Part shown: piece after piece, positions 30,772 through 39,210 of the stretch | Position numbering within the stretch: the stretch's first letter is position 1 | Layout: each line of letters opens with the position of its first letter | Assembly (NCBI GenBank): GCA_017307505.1 | Contig: JAFKEE010000031.1 | Coordinates: 1 to 64,000, forward strand | Length of the DNA: 64,000 bases | Source: Acidobacteriota bacterium | GTDB lineage: Bacteria > Acidobacteriota > Terriglobia > Bryobacterales > Bryobacteraceae | Direction of reading: 5' to 3' | Notes under the pieces: generated by a model | What the model was told of the DNA's origin: nothing | Database searches by the model: none | Seen by the model: the letters and a program-made list of their open reading frames with translations, nothing else | Position numbers and translations under genes: made by a program

Positions 30772-32355
30772 TTAGTATGCATTGAGGAATCGCACGAGGT
30801 CTTCTTGCGTTGCCACGGTGCCATCCAATGCTTTCAGGGTGAGTTCGTGAGCGGCAACCGTGTTGATGGGACGTTCGTAGATCCGTCCTGATGTAGAGCC
30901 TGCCATCTTAACGAGGAATGGGACCCTTGCGTCTTTGGCACCACCAGCTATGGTTTTGGTTCGTTGCGAATGGTCGGCCGTCAGGATCACGGTTGAGGAC
31001 GTCCATACTCCGACCTGTTCCATCGATCGCCGGATCTCATCGAACTGCTGGTCGACCAGCGTCACGCTATCAAGATAACTACTCAGCGAAGGGCTCCTAA
31101 CAGAAATGCGGCGCTTCGCCGCGTCCCAAACAAACGGCTGGTGAGTTGTGGGCAGATGGACCATGGCAAAGGAGAGCCGAGGATCAGAGGTCATGGAAAC
31201 GGCGGCGGACTGGAGCCGCTTCAGTGTTTCGATATGCCGCGACGCCCGCGGTGTGGGCAGCCACCCGGTCAGCACTCCAGGCGATGCCAAGTCCCACAGC
31301 TGAGCTTTCATGGCTTCACTAGTAGAGTTGGTGTAGAGGGGATTCACCAGGTCATACGGATGCCATTCGCAAGCCGACAAGTTGGCACCATATATACGGC
31401 ACAACGGGACGTACCAAGAGACAACTCCAGCATTCAGGTGGTTGCGGGCGAGCTTGGCGAAGAGGCTATGCTTGTCTTCGTTGGGCGGTCTTCCGGGCGG
31501 GGTCAGTGTTGTCTCAACTAGCGCTTCAGGCGGCTGTGATCTGTCATCACGGAGTATGCTCATGAAGCTAGATGTGGTGTTTGTCCCTGGTGGTTGAGCC
31601 TGCGTGGCGTGCAGGCTTCCATTCCGGAATCGATCGATGGCTGGCAATTGCAGGCCATTCCGGCGATCGGGAAAGGAAAGCCGATAGTCCCACTCGTCAA
31701 AGACGATCAGGACTACTCTCCTCTTCGCAGAGGTCGAGGCAGGAAGGAATCCGCGCGATGGTGGGTCTTTCCATTGATCCGCACTGGACGTTCCGGCACA
31801 GTGAAGGGCATCCCATGTATTCCAAATCGCGAACGGCGCCAATGCCACAAGCACATATCGAAGCAGCCTTCGAACTTGGTTGGCCGCTCGAATGACCGCA
31901 AACAAGCAGAAGACAAGGAGCGTGAATACGAGCGATAGGGTCACCAAGCCGCCCCACCGATCTATCGAATAGGAGAGAGAGAGGAATTTGACCTGGGCTG
32001 AGTACGCGATGCGAATGGAACTCAGGCTGAGGAGAAGGAAGAACCCGAGAATCGCATCGGAGAGCCACTTCGTCCAGCGTGCCGGGTTCCATTGCGGCCA
32101 GCACCGGATGACCATAAAGAAGATGGTCAGAATGGCCAAATTGAGGCAGAGGGCACTGTAATATGCGCCTAGAGGAGGAACCCGTGTATGGGAGAGGTAG
32201 GCGGTATTCGCGAAGGGCGGCGCTTCAGTCCATACCCGGAAGAGGCAAAGGCTTGCGATTGAGAAGCTCATTGCCGCGTTCATGGCATACCGAGTCGCGG
32301 CCCCGACCCTGCCATTTTGGGTGGTTGTCCGAATTGGATTCGACTCCACTAGCAA
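30772..32355 (-). CDS. Membrane sulfatase-fold (alkaline phosphatase superfamily) enzyme
   Basis: About 527 residues. Four or five N-terminal membrane helices are followed, from near residue 205, by a periplasmic catalytic domain: VVLIVFDEWDYRLSF (first metal ligands), GTNTTSSFMSI (likely Thr/Ser nucleophile), MVHLPTTHQPFVWD and SSTVILTADHSQRTK (metal-binding TADH). The layout recalls phosphoethanolamine and phosphoglycerol transferases rather than true sulfatases, as no C-x-P-x-R motif is present. In this locus it may add a phospho-substituent to the glycan. The N-terminus (TTG start) is uncertain. Confidence 0.78.
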   Translation of the reverse strand: MLVESNPIRTTTQNGRVGAATRYAMNAAMSFSIASLCLFRVWTEAPPFANTAYLSHTRVPPLGAYYSALCLNLAILTIFFMVIRCWPQWNPARWTKWLSDAILGFFLLLSLSSIRIAYSAQVKFLSLSYSIDRWGGLVTLSLVFTLLVFCLFAVIRAANQVRRLLRYVLVALAPFAIWNTWDALHCAGTSSADQWKDPPSRGFLPASTSAKRRVVLIVFDEWDYRLSFPDRRNGLQLPAIDRFRNGSLHATQAQPPGTNTTSSFMSILRDDRSQPPEALVETTLTPPGRPPNEDKHSLFAKLARNHLNAGVVSWYVPLCRIYGANLSACEWHPYDLVNPLYTNSTSEAMKAQLWDLASPGVLTGWLPTPRASRHIETLKRLQSAAVSMTSDPRLSFAMVHLPTTHQPFVWDAAKRRISVRSPSLSSYLDSVTLVDQQFDEIRRSMEQVGVWTSSTVILTADHSQRTKTIAGGAKDARVPFLVKMAGSTSGRIYERPINTVAAHELTLKALDGTVATQEDLVRFLNAY

Positions 32356-32365
32356 TTTGTCGACC

Positions 32366-33814
32366 TTAGTTGATCCCGTTGCGGCTATTCAGGGAGTAGA
32401 GGATTCTGCCGGAATCAGGCAGCGTTAACCGGTCTCGGATTTTGAAAGCGGAAGCCCACTCGGATTCCCAAGCTGCGACAGAGTGGCCAGCGTGGAGTGC
32501 CTCTCTCCCACGGCAAAGCCGTACAAACTGTGGGTCGTTCGCCGCAACGAACTCTATGACCAGTTGGTCTTTGGTGATTCTACTGGCAAGCCGGACAATT
32601 TGCCCTAGCGGGATCCGGTGGGTCACAAGCAGGTGGTGAACTACTGCAAGCATGAGGACCGCGTCAAACTTGCCTTCGGCTCGCTGAAGGAAAGAGAGCG
32701 TTTCCGAATTGTCCCAGCCGGTGGCGGGAGTAGGAGCAGAGAGGTCGACGACCAAGGGCAAGATGTCGGCGCGTGTGCCGGCGGCCTTACGAAAGAGGCG
32801 ATCGGCTACGGAGGTGTCTGAATCAATCGCCACTACGCGGTGGCCGAGCTGAGTCGCCAGTTCGGAGTAGCGCCCCAGATTGGCGCCAACATCAAGAACT
32901 CTTGACGCCGGAGGCAGACCGCTGAGGGCGTTCCGGACGAAGTGGTCTTTTGTCTCAAGGTCACCGCTGGAGTAGTGGCAGGCGTCTCCCTGGTAGTCTG
33001 TCCATCTCGTTGCCGTTGGCCGAACCTGCTGAAATCGATCGAGCTTCGCGCGAAGGCGAGTGATCGCCCTACCCAAGATGAACCGAGCCTTCTCTGGCGA
33101 GGTAGTGTGGTCTTGCCGGTAGAAACTCTGCTCCTGTACTCTCGCTGCTCGATTTAGGAGAGAGGGTAGAGTTGCCAATCCTAGGATTGGAGGGAGCCAG
33201 CGACGAACTGGGCCGGCCCAGGCCGTCATATGCTCCGGCTCCGGTCCCTCACGATTCAGGCCAATTGAGGTCGTCAGTGGAATCCCGCAGGTCGCTGCTG
33301 CTGCCAATGGATAGAGGAAGGTGCGCTGAAACTGCGTCAACGCGAGCCAGATGGGATTGCCAGGAGAACGTGGCTCTAGACTGAGCGCATCGACGAAGAC
33401 AGGTTTGGCACCCTCGAAGAGAATATTGTAGGGTGTTGCATCCTTCAGACTCGCGCCGGAGCGCAATGCTGCTTCCATAATGTCCAGGGTCAAGTGCCCC
33501 GCAGCAGCGAGCATTTCTGGTGTCCATTCACTGGGGTAGGAGGGGAAGAAAACGGCTTCATGCTCCAGCACCAGCGCACAGCCTGAGAAGCCCTCGGACT
33601 TAGCTTCGTCATCGCTAAGCTGGCGGGATCGAACAAGGTTTCCTGATCGACGCAGTGGCTCTAGCTCAGCCGCACGCAGGAAGATACGGGCACATTCCAC
33701 ACCTTCGTGCGAGACAGCCCGAAAGATGCGTCCATTGCGCGCGACAAGCTGTCCGCCTGGGTCCCTGAATGTGACCTGACCCGGTTGCTCCATCCCGCTG
33801 GCGCTAAGACTCAT
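32366..33814 (-). CDS. Kinase-like plus SAM-methyltransferase two-domain protein
   Basis: 482 residues. The C-terminal ~200 residues are a class I SAM-dependent methyltransferase: SRVLDVGANLGRYSELATQLGHRVVAIDSD is motif I, and FDAVLMLAVVHHLLVTHRIPL follows. The N-terminal half is not a methyltransferase; the block ASLKDATPYNILFEGAKPVFVDALSLE resembles the D-x-x-P-x-N-I-L and F-V-D catalytic and metal loops of atypical (aminoglycoside-type) kinases. The two parts may modify one glycan substrate in turn or only bind it. It overlaps the preceding small membrane-protein gene by 11 bases. Confidence 0.8.
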   Translation of the reverse strand: MSLSASGMEQPGQVTFRDPGGQLVARNGRIFRAVSHEGVECARIFLRAAELEPLRRSGNLVRSRQLSDDEAKSEGFSGCALVLEHEAVFFPSYPSEWTPEMLAAAGHLTLDIMEAALRSGASLKDATPYNILFEGAKPVFVDALSLEPRSPGNPIWLALTQFQRTFLYPLAAAATCGIPLTTSIGLNREGPEPEHMTAWAGPVRRWLPPILGLATLPSLLNRAARVQEQSFYRQDHTTSPEKARFILGRAITRLRAKLDRFQQVRPTATRWTDYQGDACHYSSGDLETKDHFVRNALSGLPPASRVLDVGANLGRYSELATQLGHRVVAIDSDTSVADRLFRKAAGTRADILPLVVDLSAPTPATGWDNSETLSFLQRAEGKFDAVLMLAVVHHLLVTHRIPLGQIVRLASRITKDQLVIEFVAANDPQFVRLCRGREALHAGHSVAAWESEWASAFKIRDRLTLPDSGRILYSLNSRNGIN

Positions 33815-34040
33815 CCGCTCTCTTCTTGCGTCTAATCTTCAGCCAGCCGAATGCTCTGCGGAGATAGAAGAGCGATCCAACAAATGCGGCTCCGACCATC
33901 TGCCAAAGCAACAGACCCGACCCGGGGTCCGTGTAACCGTAGGCCGGACTTACCAGGGCCAACGTGGCGGCGACGACGATAATGAGGATTCCTAGCATTT
34001 TATCGTTGAAATATCTTTTCGAATGGATCGGTGACTCCAT
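33804..34040 (-). CDS. Small EPS-locus membrane protein
   Basis: 78 residues. An N-terminal helix (MLGILIIVVAATLALVSPAYG) may be a signal peptide or anchor, followed by YTDPGSGLLLWQMVGAAFVGSLFYLRRAFGWLKIRRKKR, a second helix with a basic tail. The YTDPGSG-x-x-x-W-Q block recurs in small proteins beside methyltransferase genes in bacterial polysaccharide loci. The start may be ATG 34040 or ATG 33998. It overlaps the methyltransferase gene by 11 bases, so the two are coupled. The 278 bases upstream (34041-34318) contain no gene I can support. Function unknown. Confidence 0.7.
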   Translation of the reverse strand: MESPIHSKRYFNDKMLGILIIVVAATLALVSPAYGYTDPGSGLLLWQMVGAAFVGSLFYLRRAFGWLKIRRKKRADES

Positions 34041-34318
34041 TCACAATCCACCACTTTCGCACGCTGTCTAAATGACAATCGGGAGCGATTCTGCCTCCCT
34101 CATCGTAGCGTGGGACAGTGTGCACGTGGCTCGCTTGGAGATTAGGATCTCCATGCTAGCCACTCATCCTATTAGTGAGTCGGGCGGGACATTCCTCTCT
34201 CCGCGCGTGTTGGATTCCAGGAAATTCGACGTATTCCGGACAGCGTATGAATCTGCTCGCTCTTATTGAGAGTGTCCGGATCGTAACGCGACACCAACTC
34301 AGGAGCAGCCACGATCAG

Positions 34319-35449
34319 CTATTTGGCCATCGGCTCAATCGTGTCCTCGAAGACTTTCAGGGCACGGGCGACTACCTGGTCCATGTTGTAGTAGCGGTAG
34401 TCGGCCAGGCGGCCCACGAAGATGGTGCTGCCGGCCAGAGCCGCTACTTCGGACTGGTACTTCTCGTAGATGGCGGCACTCTCGGGGCGCGGTATCGGAT
34501 AGTAGGGTACGTTCCGGCCGGGTTCGTGCGGTTGCGGATACTCCACCGCCAGCGTGGTGCCAGCGATTTGCTGGCCTGTCATGTGTTTGAACTCGGTGAT
34601 CCGAGTGTAGGGCTCCGAGTTTGGGTAGTTGACAGTGCCGGTGGGTTGGAACTGAGCGGTTTCCTCATGGCGGAACTCCAGCCGGACACTGCGATAGGGC
34701 AGGTGTCCGTGCCGGTAGCCGAAGAACTCATCAATTGGTCCGGTGTAGACCATGCGACGCCATTCCAGGGAGGCTGGGAGTTCGCGGTAGTCCGTGGAGA
34801 GCTGCAGATGGATATTGGGGTGGCTCAGCATGCGACGGAAGAGTGCGGTGTAGCCATCACGGGGCATCGCCTGGAACCGGTCCTGGAAGTAACGATCGTC
34901 CTCTCCGATCTGGACCGGGACGCGTGCCGTGACGGAGGGATCGAGTTGTGAGGGGTCGAGGTCCCACTGCTTGCGGGTGTAGCCGGCGAAGACCCGATCG
35001 TGGATGTACTGGGCCAATTCGCGGATGGACTGATCCTGGTGCTGCAGCATCCGCAGAATGGGGACGCGGACCCCGCTCCCATACTCGGCGACCAGCCGGG
35101 CCTGCAGCTGTTCCGCCCGATCCTTGGGCCAGAGGCGGCGCAGTGATTCGAAGTTGAACGGGACGGGCACGAACTGCCCCTCGACGGAGGCGAGGACCCT
35201 GTGCTCGTAGGGATGCCACTCCGTGAACTGCGAGAGGTAGTCCCATACCTGTTCCGAGTTGGTGTGGAAGAGATGCGGGCCATATTGGTGGACCAGAACG
35301 CCGTGTTCGTCGAGGGTGTCGTAGGCATTGCCGGCGATGTGGTCGCGACGATCGACGAGGAGGACGGATTCGTTTCGAATCGAGGCGATACGCTCTGCGA
35401 GGACGGAGCCCGCGAAGCCAGCGCCGACGATGAGCCAGTCGGTGGTCAT
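34319..35449 (-). CDS. glf: UDP-galactopyranose mutase
   Basis: Converts UDP-galactopyranose to UDP-galactofuranose with reduced FAD in the cytoplasm, supplying Galf for the surface glycan. 376 residues, normal length. WLIVGAGFAGSVLAERIA is the FAD Rossmann motif, HQYGPHLFHTNSEQVWDYLSQFTEWHPYEHRVLA and FAGYTRKQWDL are family signatures, and GRLADYRYYNMDQVV is the C-terminal FAD contact. The start is the ATG at 35449, which overlaps the upstream flippase stop as ATGA; the frame stays open upstream but that part is antisense-like shadow of the flippase. Presence implies galactofuranose in the polymer. Confidence 0.97.
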   Translation of the reverse strand: MTTDWLIVGAGFAGSVLAERIASIRNESVLLVDRRDHIAGNAYDTLDEHGVLVHQYGPHLFHTNSEQVWDYLSQFTEWHPYEHRVLASVEGQFVPVPFNFESLRRLWPKDRAEQLQARLVAEYGSGVRVPILRMLQHQDQSIRELAQYIHDRVFAGYTRKQWDLDPSQLDPSVTARVPVQIGEDDRYFQDRFQAMPRDGYTALFRRMLSHPNIHLQLSTDYRELPASLEWRRMVYTGPIDEFFGYRHGHLPYRSVRLEFRHEETAQFQPTGTVNYPNSEPYTRITEFKHMTGQQIAGTTLAVEYPQPHEPGRNVPYYPIPRPESAAIYEKYQSEVAALAGSTIFVGRLADYRYYNMDQVVARALKVFEDTIEPMAK

Positions 35450-36741
35450 GCGGCTACGGCCTCCCAATTCGCGGTTCCGGCGAACGGATTGAGGCGGCGT
35501 CGATAGAGGCTCAAGAGTACGCCGAGGGTAACGGCGGCTTCGGCGGCCACTACGGAGGCGGCCATACCGAGGGCCCCGTAACGAGGGGCAAGGCAGGCGG
35601 CGGAGGCGACATTGAGGAGTCCGGCGGCGAGCAGGATGACGTTGAAGTCGCGTTCGAGGCCCAGAGGAAGCATCCACTGGATGCCGAGGACATTGCTCAA
35701 CGCCACGAGGGGAGCGAGGAGCGCCAGCCAGCGGAGGAGGGGGACGGCGGCCTGATAGCGGGGGCCGAAGAGGATGGCGACGATCCAAGGCGCGGCGGCA
35801 GCAAGGATGACACCGATCATGAGGCCGAGGGCCAGCATCACGAGCGCGGAGGTGCGCGTGGTGCGGCGGGCAGCGGCGGGGTCGTGTTGCATGAGGTAAG
35901 AGATGCGGGGGAAGAAGGTCTGATTGAGCGGGGCGAAGGAGGCCAGGGCGGCGCGGATGAGGCGCTCGGCCGCACCGAAGATGCCGACGGCGGCGGGAGC
36001 GGCGAAGAGTCCGAGGATGAGGACGTTGGCGGTGGTGTAGAGGCTGACGGCGCTCCGGAAGAGGAACATGCTGAAGCCGGCGCGGAGAGCGGCCCAGCCG
36101 GCGGCGGCCGAGGGCCGGGGGAGGGTGGTTTCGCGGGCGACGAGCAGGAAGCCGGAGAGCGTGGAGAGGATCGCCATGACGGCCTGGAGGGCGACGGCGC
36201 GGCCTTCGTCGCCGGGGTGGTGGACGAGGAGGAAGAGTCCGGCGGCGGAGATGATTTTGGCGGTGATGTCGATGCCGGCCATGACCTTCATGCGGCCCAT
36301 GCCCTGGAAGTACCAGAGGGGGCTGGCGGCGAGGGCGAGGCCCCAGGCGAGAGCCGTCCAGAGGAGGGGTCCGCGGCCCTGGAAGGGGGTGCCCCAGAGG
36401 AGGAGCGGCGGGATGGCGCAGAGGGCGGCGGCGGCGAGGAGGAGCTGGCCTCCGAGGACTCCGCCGATGTGGGCGGAGCGTTGGGCGGGGTCGTGGCGGG
36501 CGCGGGCGATTTCGCGGGTGGCGGAGAGCTGGAAGCCGTATTCGACGAGCATGGCGGTGTAGCGGGCGAAGGCTTCGGCGAAGACGAGGGCGCCCCAGGC
36601 GGCCGGGCCTAGTGTTCGGGTGAGGTACGGGAGGGTGAGGAGCGGGACGGCGAAGTTCATGGCCTGGACGCCGTAGAGGGTCAGGAGGTCGCCCAGGAGG
36701 TGGGGGGCCGGGGCGGACGGGCTGGAGGCGGCGGTGGGCAC
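35446..36741 (-). CDS. Wzx-type oligosaccharide flippase (GC-rich copy)
   Basis: 431 residues, about 12-14 membrane helices, polysaccharide transporter fold (LYGVQAMNFAVPLLTLPYLTRTLGPAAWGALVFAEAFARYTAMLVEYGFQLSATREIARAR). It should export lipid-linked repeat units. It starts at GTG 36741 and is translationally coupled to glf through ATGA. Unlike the second flippase at 29.4-30.7 kb its sequence is strongly GC-rich like the flanking genome, so the two copies have different histories. Confidence 0.93.
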   Translation of the reverse strand: MPTAASSPSAPAPHLLGDLLTLYGVQAMNFAVPLLTLPYLTRTLGPAAWGALVFAEAFARYTAMLVEYGFQLSATREIARARHDPAQRSAHIGGVLGGQLLLAAAALCAIPPLLLWGTPFQGRGPLLWTALAWGLALAASPLWYFQGMGRMKVMAGIDITAKIISAAGLFLLVHHPGDEGRAVALQAVMAILSTLSGFLLVARETTLPRPSAAAGWAALRAGFSMFLFRSAVSLYTTANVLILGLFAAPAAVGIFGAAERLIRAALASFAPLNQTFFPRISYLMQHDPAAARRTTRTSALVMLALGLMIGVILAAAAPWIVAILFGPRYQAAVPLLRWLALLAPLVALSNVLGIQWMLPLGLERDFNVILLAAGLLNVASAACLAPRYGALGMAASVVAAEAAVTLGVLLSLYRRRLNPFAGTANWEAVAA

Positions 36742-36808
36742 GGGGTGGGCTGGCTTGACGCGCTTGGGGATTTGGGTTGTTGGGGCTTTGTTCGGAGCTG
36801 CGGCGGTG

Positions 36809-36946
36809 GGGGACGTTCACACCCTGTCCACCTGGAGTCGATTTCTCTGATTGGAGTCGTCGTCGTTTTGGGACAGGGGATGAACGTCCCCGGTGTTGCG
36901 GCGTTTTGGGTCAGGGGATGAATGTCCCCGACGGGATGAATGTCCC
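36809..36946. repeat. Four palindromic repeats between wzc and wzx
   Basis: GGGGATGAACGTCCCC (36876-36891), GGGGATGAATGTCCCC (36914-36929) and GGGATGAATGTCCC (33-46 of the same line) are direct copies, and GGGGACGTTCA at 36809 begins an inverted copy. Each can form a stem of about five G-C pairs. They sit in the 210-base gap between the Wzc-type and Wzx genes and may act as transcript-stabilising or attenuating hairpins, or be mobile-type intergenic repeats. Confidence 0.8.
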
Positions 36947-36951
36947 CGGTG

Positions 36952-39210
36952 CTAGGTGGCGGATTCGGAGGCGGCTTGATACTTCTTGTAGTATTTGCCG
37001 TAGTAGCCGTAGTAGTAATAGTGATCCGAGTGGTGCTTTTTCACCTGATTTAAGACGAGGCCGATCACGTTGGCGCGCAGGTGCTGGAGCGTCGAGAGGG
37101 CGGCGGCTACGGCTTTGCGGCTGGTTTCCCCGGCGCGGGTGACGACGATGACGCCGTCGGCGGAGCTGGCCATTTGCAGGCTTTCCGCGAAGCCGAGCAG
37201 GGGCGGGGCGTCGAGGATGACCAGGTCGTAATCGCGGGCCATCTCTTCCATCATGGGTCCGAGTAGAGTGCCGATCATGTCGGCGGCGCGGCGGCTGGGC
37301 GGACCGGCGGAGATGATGTCGAGGTAGGGGTTGTTGGCCGGGTGGACGATGACATCGCGCCAGGTGGTTTCACCGTTCAGGACGTTGGACAGGCCGGTGT
37401 GGAGCTGGATGCCGAAGAGCTTGTGCTGGGAGGGGCGGCGCAGGTCGCAGTCGATGAGCAGGGTCTTCTTCTGCTGCTCGGCGTGGGCGTAGGCGAGGTG
37501 GCCGGCGGTGGTGGATTTGCCTTCGCTGGCGGTGGCGGAGGTGAAGAGCAGGGTGCGGAGCCGGCGGTCGAAGTCGGTGAGGAGGACGGAGCTGCGGATG
37601 GTGCGGATGGCCTCTTCGTAAGTGGAGAACTGGCGGTCGATGATTTTGCCGGGGGCTTTGACGAGGGCTCCGTCGGCCTGGAGGACTCCGGCGCCATCGA
37701 CGGCGGCGGGCAGGACGAGCTCCTTGGTGTTCTTGACGGCGGGCAGGGTGCCGATGATGTGGGTCTTGAGGGTGCGGGTGACCTGTTCGGGGTCGCGGAT
37801 GGTGTTGTCCATCGTATCGGTGAGGATGGCGACGCCGATGGCGAGCAGGGTGGAGAAGAGCAGGGCGAGCAGCAGGTTCAGGCTGAGCTTGGGGAAGACG
37901 GGTTTCCAGGCGGGCCGGGCGAGGTCGGCGATGCGGACCATGTTGTTCTGGAAGCCGGCGTTGATGCCGGCCTCGCGGATCTTGCGGACGAGCTCGTCGT
38001 AGAGGTTCTTGTCGGCGTCGGCCTCGCGTTTGGCGCGCTGGTATTCGAAGCTGCGGAGGTTGAGGGTGTCGTACTCGCTCTTGGTTTCGGCGACGCTCTT
38101 CTGGAGCATCTGCTCGCGAGCCCTGGCTTCGTTGTATTGGACTTCGACGCGTTTGATGGCGTTCTGGCGGGTGGCGTCGACCTGATCCTGGATCTCCCTC
38201 ACCTGGGCCTGGGCTTTGCGGTATTCGGGGTGATTGGGCCCGAAGTGGGACTTGACCTCGGCGAAGCGTTCAGAGGATTCGTTGAGGCGCTCCATGAGGC
38301 GGCGGATGGCTTCGCCCTGGGTGGAGACCTGGGCGGATTCGAGGGAGCCGGCGCGGGTGGAGTTGTAGGCGGCTTCGATGGCGACGCGGTCGGACTGGGC
38401 CTTGGTGTATTCGGTGTTGAGCTGGAGCAGGCGGGCGGAGAGGATGTTGGTTTTCTCTTCGGGGTTGATGACGTTGAGTTCGCGCTCCATCTGGGCGAGG
38501 CGGCCGGAGGAGGATTCCATTTTGGCGCGGAGCTCCTCGATCTGGCGCTCCATGAATTTGGAGAGGGAGACGGAGCTGCGGATGCGGATGTTGTAGGTGT
38601 GCTCTATGTAGCTTTGGGCGATCTGGTTGGCGACGTCGGCGGCGAGCTGCGGGTCTGTGGAGCGGTAGCTGATCTGAAGGAGGTAGGTATTGGGCGGGCG
38701 GGTGACCTTGAGCTGTTTGAGGAGGATGGGGGCATCCTTGGCGCGGGCGGTATCGGACTCCTGTTTGATCTGTTTTTCGCGTTCGAGGAGGTTGTAGCGC
38801 TGGGCGACGGGGCGGACGACGGAGTCGCTTTGAATGAGGCGGATCTGGGAGGCGAGGAAGGATTCGGCGTCGAGGGTGGAGTAGGCCTGGCTTTGAGATT
38901 CCTGGCCGACGATGCCCTTGGCTTCCTGGCGGTCGACGTAGAGGGTGGAGGTGGATTCGTAGACGGGGGTGAGGCGGAGGCTGACGATGGCCGTCGCGAT
39001 GAGCATGACGGCGACGAACGCCACGATCTTCCAGACGTGGCGGCGGAGGATCCAGAGGTAGTGCGAGAGGGGCAGGGAGACCTGATCCGCGTCGCTTTCG
39101 GACAGGATCACGGTGGCGGGCGCCAGCGGAGCCTGCTGGTAAGCCATGGCGGGCGTCATGCGGCGCACGGGCCCGGTGAGATCCAGCGCGTCGAATTTGT
39201 CTTCAGGCAT
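36952..39210 (-). CDS. Wzc-type polysaccharide co-polymerase / tyrosine autokinase
   Basis: 752-residue inner-membrane protein controlling polymer length and export. The N-terminal Wzz domain has two membrane helices (HVWKIVAFVAVMLIATAIVSL near 55 and LLLALLFSTLLAIGVAI near 445) flanking a long coiled-coil periplasmic region (residues ~190-420). The cytoplasmic BY-kinase has Walker A SATASEGKST, Walker A' LLIDCDLRRPSQ, and Walker B LVILDAPPL. The C-terminal tail YYYYGYYGKYYKKY is the tyrosine cluster that is autophosphorylated. The gene start overlaps the antiterminator stop by eight bases. Confidence 0.96.
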   Translation of the reverse strand: MPEDKFDALDLTGPVRRMTPAMAYQQAPLAPATVILSESDADQVSLPLSHYLWILRRHVWKIVAFVAVMLIATAIVSLRLTPVYESTSTLYVDRQEAKGIVGQESQSQAYSTLDAESFLASQIRLIQSDSVVRPVAQRYNLLEREKQIKQESDTARAKDAPILLKQLKVTRPPNTYLLQISYRSTDPQLAADVANQIAQSYIEHTYNIRIRSSVSLSKFMERQIEELRAKMESSSGRLAQMERELNVINPEEKTNILSARLLQLNTEYTKAQSDRVAIEAAYNSTRAGSLESAQVSTQGEAIRRLMERLNESSERFAEVKSHFGPNHPEYRKAQAQVREIQDQVDATRQNAIKRVEVQYNEARAREQMLQKSVAETKSEYDTLNLRSFEYQRAKREADADKNLYDELVRKIREAGINAGFQNNMVRIADLARPAWKPVFPKLSLNLLLALLFSTLLAIGVAILTDTMDNTIRDPEQVTRTLKTHIIGTLPAVKNTKELVLPAAVDGAGVLQADGALVKAPGKIIDRQFSTYEEAIRTIRSSVLLTDFDRRLRTLLFTSATASEGKSTTAGHLAYAHAEQQKKTLLIDCDLRRPSQHKLFGIQLHTGLSNVLNGETTWRDVIVHPANNPYLDIISAGPPSRRAADMIGTLLGPMMEEMARDYDLVILDAPPLLGFAESLQMASSADGVIVVTRAGETSRKAVAAALSTLQHLRANVIGLVLNQVKKHHSDHYYYYGYYGKYYKKYQAASESAT

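Noticed and set aside
35450-36820. Upstream extension of the glf frame
   Set aside because: The extension is Arg/Pro-rich and lies over the flippase gene in another frame; the ATG at 35449 with ATGA overlap is the sensible start.
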